Source of the DNA: Thermocatellispora tengchongensis
Lineage (GTDB): Bacteria > Actinomycetota > Actinomycetes > Streptosporangiales > Streptosporangiaceae
Assembly: GCF_014202315.1 (NCBI RefSeq)
Contig: NZ_JACHGN010000005.1
Coordinates: 124,001-188,000 of the forward strand
Reading direction: 5' to 3'
DNA: 64,000 nucleotides
Under the pieces are notes generated by a model that ran no database searches, was not told the DNA's origin, and saw nothing but the letters and a program-made list of their open reading frames with translations. The translations under genes and the position numbers were made by a program. Each line of letters starts with the position of its first letter. Position 1 is the stretch's first letter. Of this stretch, positions 23,592 through 31,145 are shown in pieces.

Positions 23592-24401
23592 TCACGGCTT
23601 CGGAACGGCCTGGTGGATGAAGCTCATGAGGATGTCCGCGATGACCGCAGGGGCGGTCTGGTGCAGGCTGTGCCCGACCCCGTCCACGGTGCGGACGGTG
23701 CCACCGTGCTCCCGCACCAGCATCGCGTCCCGCTCACTCGACAGGGCCAGCACCGCTGGATCCCCGCGCAACAGCGACACCGGCCCCGGCACCGCCTCCA
23801 GCCAGTCGCCGGAACGGTCGAGACAGCCGTACACGCCTTCGCGATCGTCGAGAAGCGCATCGAGGAAGGCCGGGTCGTGGCGGTGCAGGGAGTAGGCCAT
23901 GCCGGTGAGGTACGGATGATCGAGGCCGAACAGCTCGGCATAGGTCCGCTCCCCCGCACTCTCGGCGCCGAGCAGCCCGAGCAGCTCGGACTCGGGACGA
24001 CCGCACCAGTCCCGCCAGCGGCGCAACCGCTCGGAGCTCTGCTCCACAAGCCGGTACATGGCCTGCGCGGACAGCGGCGCATCACCGATGACCAGGCCGG
24101 CGAACGCCTCCCGGCAGGCCGCGGCGGTGGCCAGGGCGACCTGACCACCATAGGAGTGGCCGTACCACCACGCCGGGCCGTCCAGCTCGGCCCTCGCCCA
24201 CTCGGCCAGCACCGCCGCGACACCCTCCACGTCGTAGCGGCCGGGCGGCGAGTCGCCGTGACCAGGCAGGTCGACGGCCCACCACCGGACATGGGGCGAC
24301 AACATGAACAGCAGTTCGGCGCCCATCCGCCAGGAACCGGAACCGCCGTGCACGAAAACCAGCCGGGGGCCACCCTGGCCGCCCTTGCGGACCGCGATCA
24401 C
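23592..24401 (-). CDS. alpha/beta hydrolase
   Basis: A 269-residue hydrolase. It shows LVFVHGGSGSWRMG (oxyanion), VDLPGHGDSPPG, the nucleophile elbow GHSYGGQVA with serine near 102, an acid in the SERDAM region and the histidine in GVGHSLHQTAP. Family members include esterases, lipases and C-C hydrolases, and the substrate is unknown. The GTG start overlaps the stop of a truncated tetR frame (GTGA), so the pair was an autoregulated operon with the operator at 24649-24673. Confidence 0.8.
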   Translation of the reverse strand: MIAVRKGGQGGPRLVFVHGGSGSWRMGAELLFMLSPHVRWWAVDLPGHGDSPPGRYDVEGVAAVLAEWARAELDGPAWWYGHSYGGQVALATAAACREAFAGLVIGDAPLSAQAMYRLVEQSSERLRRWRDWCGRPESELLGLLGAESAGERTYAELFGLDHPYLTGMAYSLHRHDPAFLDALLDDREGVYGCLDRSGDWLEAVPGPVSLLRGDPAVLALSSERDAMLVREHGGTVRTVDGVGHSLHQTAPAVIADILMSFIHQAVPKP

Positions 24402-24622
24402 GGCCTCATCTCCTCAAGTGATGGAGTGCGAAGCGGCCGGCTGGACAGGGCCGGACTGCGGAGCCCGCCCGCCAGGTCGCGCATGGACAGGCCGTCGAGG
24501 CCCTCGGCGCCGAGGACGGCCACGGCCTCGGCCACGATCTTCGCCTGGCCGGGACGGCGATCCCCGGCCGGCTGTGGCCGCCGCAGCCACACCGAACCCA
24601 TCTTGCCCGCACGGCTGGTCAT
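24398..24622 (-). pseudogene. TetR-family regulator stub
   Basis: Seventy-four residues, of which only the first DNA-binding helices are TetR-like: KIVAEAVAVLGAEGLDGLSM then RDLAGGLRS. The recognition helix (usually ending ALYRHV) is lost, the frame goes into PALSSRPLRTPSLEEMRP and stops. The whole ligand-binding domain of about 140 residues is absent. The palindrome upstream is likely its former operator. A fragment of another hydrolase lies just beyond. Confidence 0.65.
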
Positions 24623-24648
24623 GAGCGCAGCCTAGCGCCGTTATTAAG

Positions 24649-24673
24649 CAGTGTTCAAGTCAGCTGAACACTG
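24649..24673. promoter_or_regulatory. TetR-type operator
   Basis: CAGTGTTCA and TGAACACTG are perfect nine-base inverted repeats with a seven-base spacer, 26 bases upstream of the tetR stub and in front of the oppositely oriented hydrolase fragment. The size and symmetry are typical of a TetR dimer site. As the regulator is truncated, the site may now be empty or used by another repressor. Confidence 0.6.
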
Positions 24674-24696
24674 TTCAGGGGCGCGCCGGCATTCCG

Positions 24697-24869
24697 CTCA
24701 TGACGTGCGCGCGGATCACCGCCATGCGCGTCGGCGCCCGCCACCTGCCGTTCCCCGGCAGCGGCCACACTGTGGACGCACCGGAACGCCTGAACGCCGT
24801 TCTCGCCGGCTTCTGGGACGAGGCGGAGGGAGCCGCTCAGGGCCCTGGGGTGATGAAGCCGGACTCGTA
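24697..24869 (+). pseudogene. C-terminal fragment of an alpha/beta hydrolase
   Basis: The frame reads RAGIPLMTCARITAMRVGAR, then HLPFPGSGHTVDAPERLNAV and LAGFWDEAE. This is the typical C-terminus of an alpha/beta hydrolase around the catalytic histidine (PGSGHTV) and final helix. No start or N-terminal domain is present, and the 3' end overlaps the response-regulator gene on the other strand. It is a remnant of a gene once divergent from tetR. Confidence 0.5.
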
Positions 24870-25484
24870 GGCCGCGATGACGGCCTGCGTGCGGTCTCGG
24901 GCGTTCAGTTTGGTGAGAAGGTTACCGATGTGGGTCTTGACGGTACCGACGGTGATGTACAGCCGCTCGGCGATCTCTGAGTTGGTCAGGCCCTGCGCCA
25001 TCAGGCGCAGAACGTCCGCCTCGCGTTCGGTCAACTGCCGGCTGATGGCGAGAGGGCGGCGTGGACGGTACCGGGCGGCCAGTTCACGGATACTGGCCGG
25101 GAACAGCAGGGTGTCGCCGAGAGCGGCCACCCGGACCGCGTGCACGATCTGCTCGGGCTCCGCGCGTTTGAGCAGGAAACCCGTGGCGCCCGCGCACAGG
25201 GCCCGATAGACGTATTGGTCGCTGTCGAAGATGGTGAGGAGCAGGATCCTCGGCGGCTGCCGCTCGATGTCCAGGATGAGTTCCGTGGCGTCCAGGCCGT
25301 CCAGCTCGGGCATTCGGACGTCCATGAGCAGCACGTCCGGGCGGAGACGGCCGGCCAGTTCGACGGCCTGCCGTCCGTTCTCCGCTTCGCCCACCACGCA
25401 GATGTCAGGCTCGGCGTCGAGAATCTTGCGAAGAACCGTTCTGATCATCGGCTCGTCGTCGGCGACGACGACACGGGTCGTCAT
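24837..25484 (-). CDS. NarL/FixJ-type response regulator
   Basis: A 215-residue regulator. The receiver domain has the acidic pair VVVADDEPMI, phosphoacceptor aspartate in VLLMDVRMPELDG (residue 55), the Thr of LLLTIFD and the Lys of FLLKRAEP. The C-terminal LuxR HTH is LTEREADVLRLMAQGLTNSE, then LYITVGTVKTHIGNLL. The start MTTRVVV overlaps the end of the kinase gene by ATGA, so it forms a classical kinase-regulator operon. The target is unknown; the divergent S33 peptidase at 26931 is a candidate by position. Confidence 0.9.
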   Translation of the reverse strand: MTTRVVVADDEPMIRTVLRKILDAEPDICVVGEAENGRQAVELAGRLRPDVLLMDVRMPELDGLDATELILDIERQPPRILLLTIFDSDQYVYRALCAGATGFLLKRAEPEQIVHAVRVAALGDTLLFPASIRELAARYRPRRPLAISRQLTEREADVLRLMAQGLTNSEIAERLYITVGTVKTHIGNLLTKLNARDRTQAVIAAYESGFITPGP

Positions 25485-26749
25485 CGGGGGACCGCCAGGG
25501 GCAGCCGGATGGCGAGCAGCCACTGGGAGCCTTTCGCTCCGGCGGTCAGGTCGCCGCCGAGCGCGAGCACTTGATGGCGCATCGACGTCAGGCCCATCCC
25601 TGGCGGGACCGGCCGCTGATTCGTGGACAGCGGGTTGACGCACTCGATGGTGATCGCTGTCTCGTCGATGGTCACGCGCAGCTCCGTGACGCCGGGCCCG
25701 CCGTGCCGGAGAACATTGGTCAGCGCCTCTTGAACGACGCGGTAGCCCACCCGGGAGACCGCGGCCGGCAGCCGAGCCGCATCGCCGATCACCGTGTGGC
25801 GGACGGTCAGCCCCCCCGCGGTGACAGGGCCGATCAGCTTGTCCAGGTCGGTCAGCGCGCCATGCGGCACGGTCGGTGCCGGTGTCGTGCCGTCCTTCAG
25901 GAGGGACAGCACGTGGTCGAGGTCGCTCAGTGCGCTGCGACTGGTCTGCTGGATCGACTTGAGCATCTCACGGACGAACTCCGGATCCGTGTCGAGCAGC
26001 CGTTCGGCGCCTCCCGCTTGCATGAGGGTGACCGTCAGCGCATGACCCACCGAGTCGTGCACCTCCTTCGAGAGCCGGCTGCGAGCGGCCAGGTCCGCGG
26101 CGATCAGGCGCTCGGCGGCCAGCAGCTCCGCGCTGGACGGGCCGAGCAGGGGCCGGACCAGACGGTCCGCCAGCGCGCCGGCCGCCCCGACCAGGCAGCC
26201 CAGCGCCAGGACACCGATCAACGCCGTCCCGGCGAGGAGCATGAAGTCGAGCGGCCCGCGAAGACTCCACGGCGCGAGGTCATGCCCCGCGGGGCCGCTC
26301 AACCAGGCGGGCACCGAGGCGATGACGCTCAACGTGACGAGGAACGCCACCGCGACAGCGGCACCGAGGAAGACGTGGAGCACATGCCAGACTCCGGCCC
26401 GCAACCGCGTCTGCCACCGCACGCTCCGGGACGGTACCGGCTCGAAGCGGACGCGGAGGAGAACACGAACCACCCGCAGCTCGGCCCGGCGTACGGCGGG
26501 TACCAGCCCGGCGGCGAACGCCAGCGCGCCGGCGGCCAGGACGGCCTGGACGAGAACGAGCTGCACGAGGCCCGCCGTCGCCGGCTGCTCGTCGAGCCGC
26601 CAGGGGGCCGCGACCAGTGCCGCACCGGCCAGCAGGTACGCGCCGCACGACGCCGCGCCGAGCGCCAGGAGCAGGCCCCGCCGAAGGGTCCTGTCCGCGG
26701 TATGCGAGCGGAACAACCGAAACAGGGAGAAGGAGGGCGACCGGGGCAC
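25481..26749 (-). CDS. HisKA_3-type sensor histidine kinase
   Basis: A 422-residue membrane kinase. There are four to five hydrophobic segments in residues 25-205. The dimerisation/phosphoacceptor box is LSKEVHDSVGHALTVTLMQA with the histidine near 239. The ATPase domain carries VVQEALTNVLRHG (N box) and GMGLTSMRHQVLALGG (G box). The GTG start (VPRSPSFSLF) is the best guess, since upstream residues look non-coding. No extracytoplasmic sensor domain is evident, so it may sense a membrane signal. It is paired with the response regulator downstream. Confidence 0.87.
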   Translation of the reverse strand: MPRSPSFSLFRLFRSHTADRTLRRGLLLALGAASCGAYLLAGAALVAAPWRLDEQPATAGLVQLVLVQAVLAAGALAFAAGLVPAVRRAELRVVRVLLRVRFEPVPSRSVRWQTRLRAGVWHVLHVFLGAAVAVAFLVTLSVIASVPAWLSGPAGHDLAPWSLRGPLDFMLLAGTALIGVLALGCLVGAAGALADRLVRPLLGPSSAELLAAERLIAADLAARSRLSKEVHDSVGHALTVTLMQAGGAERLLDTDPEFVREMLKSIQQTSRSALSDLDHVLSLLKDGTTPAPTVPHGALTDLDKLIGPVTAGGLTVRHTVIGDAARLPAAVSRVGYRVVQEALTNVLRHGGPGVTELRVTIDETAITIECVNPLSTNQRPVPPGMGLTSMRHQVLALGGDLTAGAKGSQWLLAIRLPLAVPR

Positions 26750-26930
26750 CCCCTCATCCTGCCCGGTACCGGCCGTCTCCCGACTCCGCCCAGCGCAGGA
26801 TGCCCGCCTACAACTTCCGGCAGAGGGACTCCGTCTGGCGACAGAAGCGGAAGAGGCCCCGCGTCCGGAAGCCTTGCCGTCTGCGCATCCGTCGAAGCAT
26901 CCGTCGAACCTGCTCGGGAGGGCACCGGAG

Positions 26931-28463
26931 ATGGCACGACCGTTGGGACGAGAGAACAGGCACGCGAGATGGCGATGCCTGGTGGCAGGGCTGACGCTGA
27001 CGACCGCCGTGAGCGCGATGGGCACCGCGCCCACCGCGGCCGCGGCCGAGGCCGCGGCCGCCCCCGCGCGCTGGCGGGCGTGCGCGGAGCCCGCTCCGCA
27101 GCAGGCACCGCTACAGTGCACGACGATCTCGGTACCGCTGGACCACCGGATACCCCACGGCCCCAAGATCGACATTGCCGTCTCCCGGCTGGCCGCCCGC
27201 GACCAGGCCGAACGCAGGGGGGTGCTGCTGATCAATCCGGGCGGGCCTGGCATCGCCGGGCTGGGCGCACCGGCGCTGGTGTCGGGAAATCCGGCGCTCA
27301 AGGACGTCGCGGAGCACTACGACCTGGTCGGGTTCGACCCGCGCGGCACGGGCGCCAGCAGCCCCATCGACTGCGGACTCGACGACCGGCAAGTGCGCCA
27401 GGCACAACTGCCGTGGCCTCAACCCGGGGGGTTCGACGCCGACGCCGCGCTCGCCCGGGCGACAGCACAAGCCTGCGTCAGGCGTGCCGGTGCGATGCTT
27501 CCGCATCTGACCACGGAGAACACGGCACGTGACATCGACGCCATCCGCTCCATGCTGGGCGAGCGGAAGATCTCCTACCTGGGAGTCTCGTACGGCACCT
27601 ACCTCGGTGCGGTTTACGCCACTCTGTTCCCCACCCGCGTCGACAAGCTCGTGCTGGACAGTGTCATGGCACCGGAGGGCCCCTCCTACCGTACGGTCCG
27701 CTCTACGGCGCAGGCCGTGGACGCGCGCTTCACCGACCTGGCGGCGTGGCTGGCGGAGCGGCACGCCACGTACTCTCTTGGAGAGACCGAGCACCAGGTG
27801 CGCGCGCGCATCCTCGCGCTGCTGCGGCGGCTCGCGAAGCAGCCGGAGAAGGTCGGGGACGTCGAGGTCACGCCGGCCTCACTGCGGTCCCTGCTGTACA
27901 TGACCTTCGCCGCGCCGGACGCGTCGCTGTTTCCCGACACGGCGGGCGTCGTGGGATATCTGACCGGCGCACCTGGAGCGCCCCCGGAGGCCACCGTGGC
28001 TCAGCGGCTCGCCCGAGCCACCATGGTCCCGCCGACCGGCTCGGCCACCGCGTCGGCGATGCTCGCGGTGACGTGCGCCGGCCGGTGGCCACGCGATCCC
28101 GCCGCCTACCGGCGTGACTCGCTCAGCGAAGCGCGCGCCTTTCCGGTGACCGGCGGGGGCTTGTCCAACATCCGCCCGTGTGCGTACTGGCCCGGCGCCC
28201 CCGGGCAGGGGCAGGTCCCGAGGATCGGCGGAAGGCCCGTCGAGGTGCTGATGCTGCAGAACCTGCGAGATCCTGTGACGCCTTACGCAGGCGCTGTGCG
28301 GATGCGGCTGGCGCTCGGGGCACGCACCCGCCTGGTCACCGTCGACGCCGCCGGTCACGGGGTCGCGGACCTGTGCGCGGTGAGCGCGGCATCGGCTTGG
28401 CTCGTGGACGGCACGCTGCCGCGCGAGGACGTGCGCTGCCCGGGGAGAAGCAAAGCCACATGA
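26931..28463 (+). CDS. secreted S33-family exopeptidase (TAP-like)
   Basis: A 510-residue alpha/beta hydrolase of the tripeptidyl-aminopeptidase type found in streptomycetes. The signal peptide is residues 1-43 (CLVAGLTLTTAVSAMGTAPTA). It shows NPGGPGIAG, then GFDPRGTGASSPIDC, nucleophile GVSYGTYLGAVYA (serine near 217), acid in LRDPVTPYAG and histidine in DAAGHGVADLC, with the C-terminal TAP-like cap. It removes N-terminal peptides from extracellular substrates. GGAGGG lies eight bases upstream of the ATG. It is divergent from the two-component operon and could be controlled by it. Confidence 0.87.
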   Translation: MARPLGRENRHARWRCLVAGLTLTTAVSAMGTAPTAAAAEAAAAPARWRACAEPAPQQAPLQCTTISVPLDHRIPHGPKIDIAVSRLAARDQAERRGVLLINPGGPGIAGLGAPALVSGNPALKDVAEHYDLVGFDPRGTGASSPIDCGLDDRQVRQAQLPWPQPGGFDADAALARATAQACVRRAGAMLPHLTTENTARDIDAIRSMLGERKISYLGVSYGTYLGAVYATLFPTRVDKLVLDSVMAPEGPSYRTVRSTAQAVDARFTDLAAWLAERHATYSLGETEHQVRARILALLRRLAKQPEKVGDVEVTPASLRSLLYMTFAAPDASLFPDTAGVVGYLTGAPGAPPEATVAQRLARATMVPPTGSATASAMLAVTCAGRWPRDPAAYRRDSLSEARAFPVTGGGLSNIRPCAYWPGAPGQGQVPRIGGRPVEVLMLQNLRDPVTPYAGAVRMRLALGARTRLVTVDAAGHGVADLCAVSAASAWLVDGTLPREDVRCPGRSKAT

Positions 28464-28547
28464 CGGCAGAGAACCGGGCGGCCGTCGTGCACGTGAGCGC
28501 TCGCCGGGCCCCAGGCCGGCCACTGGACGTGGAACGACCCGGCCCGG

Positions 28548-29999
28548 CTATTCCGCCGGCGCGCTCACGCGAGAGGTCCGCGCCGGCGGCGGCTCGGCGG
28601 GCCGATCACCGGGGGAGCCGCCTGCCCGCGTGACCGTCCTGGCGCCGGTCACCGCCAGCGCGACCGCGCCGGCCGCCACCACGCCCGCCGCGGTCAGGTA
28701 CGCCGCGTGGTACCCGCCGAGCGTGTCCGGCACCGCGCCGGCCACGGCCGCCAGGGCCGCGACGCCCAAGGCCGAGCCCACCTGCTGCGCCGTCACGTTC
28801 ACCGCGCCCGCCACCCCGTGCCTGTCCTGGGGGACGCCGGTCAGCGAGGCGGAGGTGAGAGCCGTGAAGGCCAGCCCCTGGCCCGCGCTCATGACCGCGA
28901 TGCCGGGGAACACGTGCAGCCAGTACCGCCCGTCGGGCGGCGTCACCGCCCACAGCGCGGTGCCCGCGGCGATCAGCAGCAGGCCGAAGACGAGCAGCCG
29001 GCCCTGCCCGACGCGGACGAGCACCCGTCCGGCCACCGACGACGTCGCGATGACCACGATGCTCATCGGCACGACCGCCAGGCCCGACTGCAGGGGCGTG
29101 TAGCCGAGCATCCCCTGCAGGTACATGGGCGCGAAGAACAGCACGCCGGCCACCGCCACGTAGAACAGCAACGCGCCGGCGGCGCCCATCCGCACGTGAG
29201 AAGAGCGGAACAGCGTGAACGGCAGCAGCGGGTCGGCCGCCCGGCGCTCGCGCCAGGTGAACGCGGCGAGCGCTCCGACGGCGAGGGCCAGCGCGAGCAG
29301 CGTACCGGGGTCGGTCCAGCCCATCTCGCCGCCGCGGGTCACGCCGTACACACCCAGCAGCAGGCCGACCGTGACGGCGGCCGCTCCGGGCGCGTCCAGG
29401 GGCTGCGCGCGGCGGCGGCCTCGCGGAAGGAACATCCGGCAGGCGGCCAGGGTCAAGGCGGCCGGCACGGCGATCACGGCGAAGACCGAGCGCCAGCCGA
29501 GCCAGGTCGTCAGGAAACCGCCCAGCACCAGCCCCGCGGCGAAGGCGCAGGCGCCGACGGAGGCGTACACGGCCAGCGCGCGGTCGCGTTCGCCGCCCTC
29601 GGGGAAGATCTCGGTCAGCAGCGCCAGCCCGGCGGGGACGGACAACGCCGCGCCCACGCCCTGCAAGGCGCGGGCGGCGACCAGCACCGCCATGGCCGGC
29701 GCGAGACAGGCCAGCAGCGAGCCGGCCGCCAGCAGCCCCATGCCCAGCGCGAACGTCAGGCGGCGGCCGAACACGTCGGCCACCCTGCCACCGAACAACA
29801 GGAACCCGGCGAAGGCCACCGAGTAGGCGGTCAGCGCCCACTGCAACGCGCCGGGCCCCAGCCCGAAGTCATGACCGATCTCCGGAAGGGCCGCGTTGAC
29901 CACGGCTCCGCTGGCCACGTCGAGCCCCTGGGCCAGGGCCAGCACGACGAGAGCGGCCTGGCGCGAAACCGTCGTAGGACGATGACGAGATATGGACAT
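28548..29999 (-). CDS. MFS drug/solute exporter, DHA2 (EmrB/QacA) type
   Basis: A 483-residue transporter with 14 predicted helices. It has motif A GGRVADVFGRRLTF between helices 2 and 3, motif C-like GLVLGGFLTTWLGWRSVFAV in helix 5, and LNAAL-type starts (VVNAALPEIGHDFGLGPGAL). It exports drugs or metabolites using the proton gradient. The ATG at 29999 follows GGTGAGG by seven bases. It is divergent from a LysR-type gene with a LysR box in the 86-base gap, so it is very probably its target. Confidence 0.9.
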   Translation of the reverse strand: MSISRHRPTTVSRQAALVVLALAQGLDVASGAVVNAALPEIGHDFGLGPGALQWALTAYSVAFAGFLLFGGRVADVFGRRLTFALGMGLLAAGSLLACLAPAMAVLVAARALQGVGAALSVPAGLALLTEIFPEGGERDRALAVYASVGACAFAAGLVLGGFLTTWLGWRSVFAVIAVPAALTLAACRMFLPRGRRRAQPLDAPGAAAVTVGLLLGVYGVTRGGEMGWTDPGTLLALALAVGALAAFTWRERRAADPLLPFTLFRSSHVRMGAAGALLFYVAVAGVLFFAPMYLQGMLGYTPLQSGLAVVPMSIVVIATSSVAGRVLVRVGQGRLLVFGLLLIAAGTALWAVTPPDGRYWLHVFPGIAVMSAGQGLAFTALTSASLTGVPQDRHGVAGAVNVTAQQVGSALGVAALAAVAGAVPDTLGGYHAAYLTAAGVVAAGAVALAVTGARTVTRAGGSPGDRPAEPPPARTSRVSAPAE

Positions 30000-30047
30000 G
30001 GCCAAACCTCACCAACAGGGCGTCCCCGCTGTCCAAGACCTGTTGCC

Positions 30048-30062
30048 ATGCGCAGAACGCAT
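30048..30062. promoter_or_regulatory. LysR-type binding box
   Basis: ATGCG-CAGAA-CGCAT is a perfect inverted repeat of T-N11-A type between the divergent MFS and lysR genes. A second, wider repeat CAACAGG (30013-30019) and CCTGTTG (30039-30045) flanks the transporter start. Together they suit the recognition and activation sites of a LysR regulator. Confidence 0.65.
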
Positions 30063-30085
30063 AGATCGATTACCGTTGAGGCGTC

Positions 30086-30976
30086 ATGGATGTGGACACC
30101 AGAGCGTTGAAATACTTCATCGCCGTGGCGGAGGAGCTGAGCTTCAGCCGGGCCGCCGCCCGCCTCTACGTGTCGCAGCCCTCGCTCAGCAGGCAGATCC
30201 AGCGGCTGGAGAACGACCTGCGCACCCCGCTGTTCCAGCGCACCAGCCGTGACGTGCGGCTGACCCCGGCGGGCCAGGCGCTGCTCCCGGCCGCGAAGGA
30301 CCTGATCGAGCAGTGGACGGACGCCTTCCGGCAGGCGCGTGTCACCGCCGCGGCCCACGACCGGGTGCTGCGCATCGGCTTTCAGGCCACCGGGGCGGGC
30401 AAACTCGGCACGAGGGCCAGGGCCCTGTTCGAGGAACGCCATCCCGGCGTGTCCGTCGAGCCGCGCAGCTTCGACTGGGCGGGCGAGGTGGCGGCGCTGC
30501 GCGAGGGCCTGGTGGACGTCGCCTACGTCTGGCTGCCGGCCGACACCCGCGGCCTCACCTGCACGGTGATCGCGACGGAGCCCCGCGTGCTCGGCCTGCA
30601 CAGCGGGCATCCGCTGGCCAGCCGGAAGAGCCTGACCATCATGGAGATCGCCGACGTGCCGCTCGTATGGACGCGCAAGGCGCCCCGCTTCTGGGTGGAC
30701 TGGTGGGCGGTCAACCCCCGCCCCGACGGCTCGGAACCTCGATGGGGGCCCGAGAACGACAACCCGGAGGAGCAGCTCGAACACGTCGCCGCCGGGGTGG
30801 CCGGAGCCATCGCGCCGAGGTCCATGGCCTGGTACTACGCCCGTCCCGACATCACCTGGGTCCCGCTGACGGACGTGGAGCCGCTGCGGATCGCCCTGGC
30901 CTGGCCCGAGCGCGGGGCGAGCGACCTCGTGCCCCCCTTCGCCGCCGTCGTCCGCGAACTGACGGCCACCGCGTAG
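30086..30976 (+). CDS. LysR-family transcriptional regulator
   Basis: A 296-residue regulator. The N-terminal HTH has LKYFIAVAEELSFSRAAARL, YVSQPSLSRQIQRLENDL and LFQRTSRDVRLTPAG. The two-lobed effector domain spans about residues 90-295. Such proteins usually activate a divergent gene on binding a small ligand and repress themselves, which fits the divergent MFS exporter and the shared box. The ATG follows TTGAGG. Nothing in the sequence tells the ligand. Confidence 0.9.
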   Translation: MDVDTRALKYFIAVAEELSFSRAAARLYVSQPSLSRQIQRLENDLRTPLFQRTSRDVRLTPAGQALLPAAKDLIEQWTDAFRQARVTAAAHDRVLRIGFQATGAGKLGTRARALFEERHPGVSVEPRSFDWAGEVAALREGLVDVAYVWLPADTRGLTCTVIATEPRVLGLHSGHPLASRKSLTIMEIADVPLVWTRKAPRFWVDWWAVNPRPDGSEPRWGPENDNPEEQLEHVAAGVAGAIAPRSMAWYYARPDITWVPLTDVEPLRIALAWPERGASDLVPPFAAVVRELTATA

Positions 30977-30985
30977 ACGCCCGGC

Positions 30986-31023
30986 CGCTTCGCCGGCCGC
31001 GCGTGCACGCGGCCGGCGAAGCG
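30986..31023. terminator. perfect 16-bp hairpin between convergent genes
   Basis: CGCTTCGCCGGCCGCG and CGCGGCCGGCGAAGCG are exact inverted repeats with loop CGTGCA. They stand ten bases after the lysR stop and 120 bases from the end of the leftward lyase gene, so one structure may serve both directions. Confidence 0.75.
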
Positions 31024-31145
31024 ACATCCCTCGCCCGCCCGCGAAGGCGGGCGCGGGAGCGGGCGTTGCGATGCGGTGGCCCACAGCCCCGTCCAAGGCC
31101 GGTGCCGCGCACCGTGGGCGGCGCGCCCGCCCGCGGTGCGAGTCC

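Noticed and set aside
21232-24401. An RNA-repair operon (ligase plus GNAT and hydrolases)
   Set aside because: The ligase is on the opposite strand and the other genes carry no RNA-related motif.
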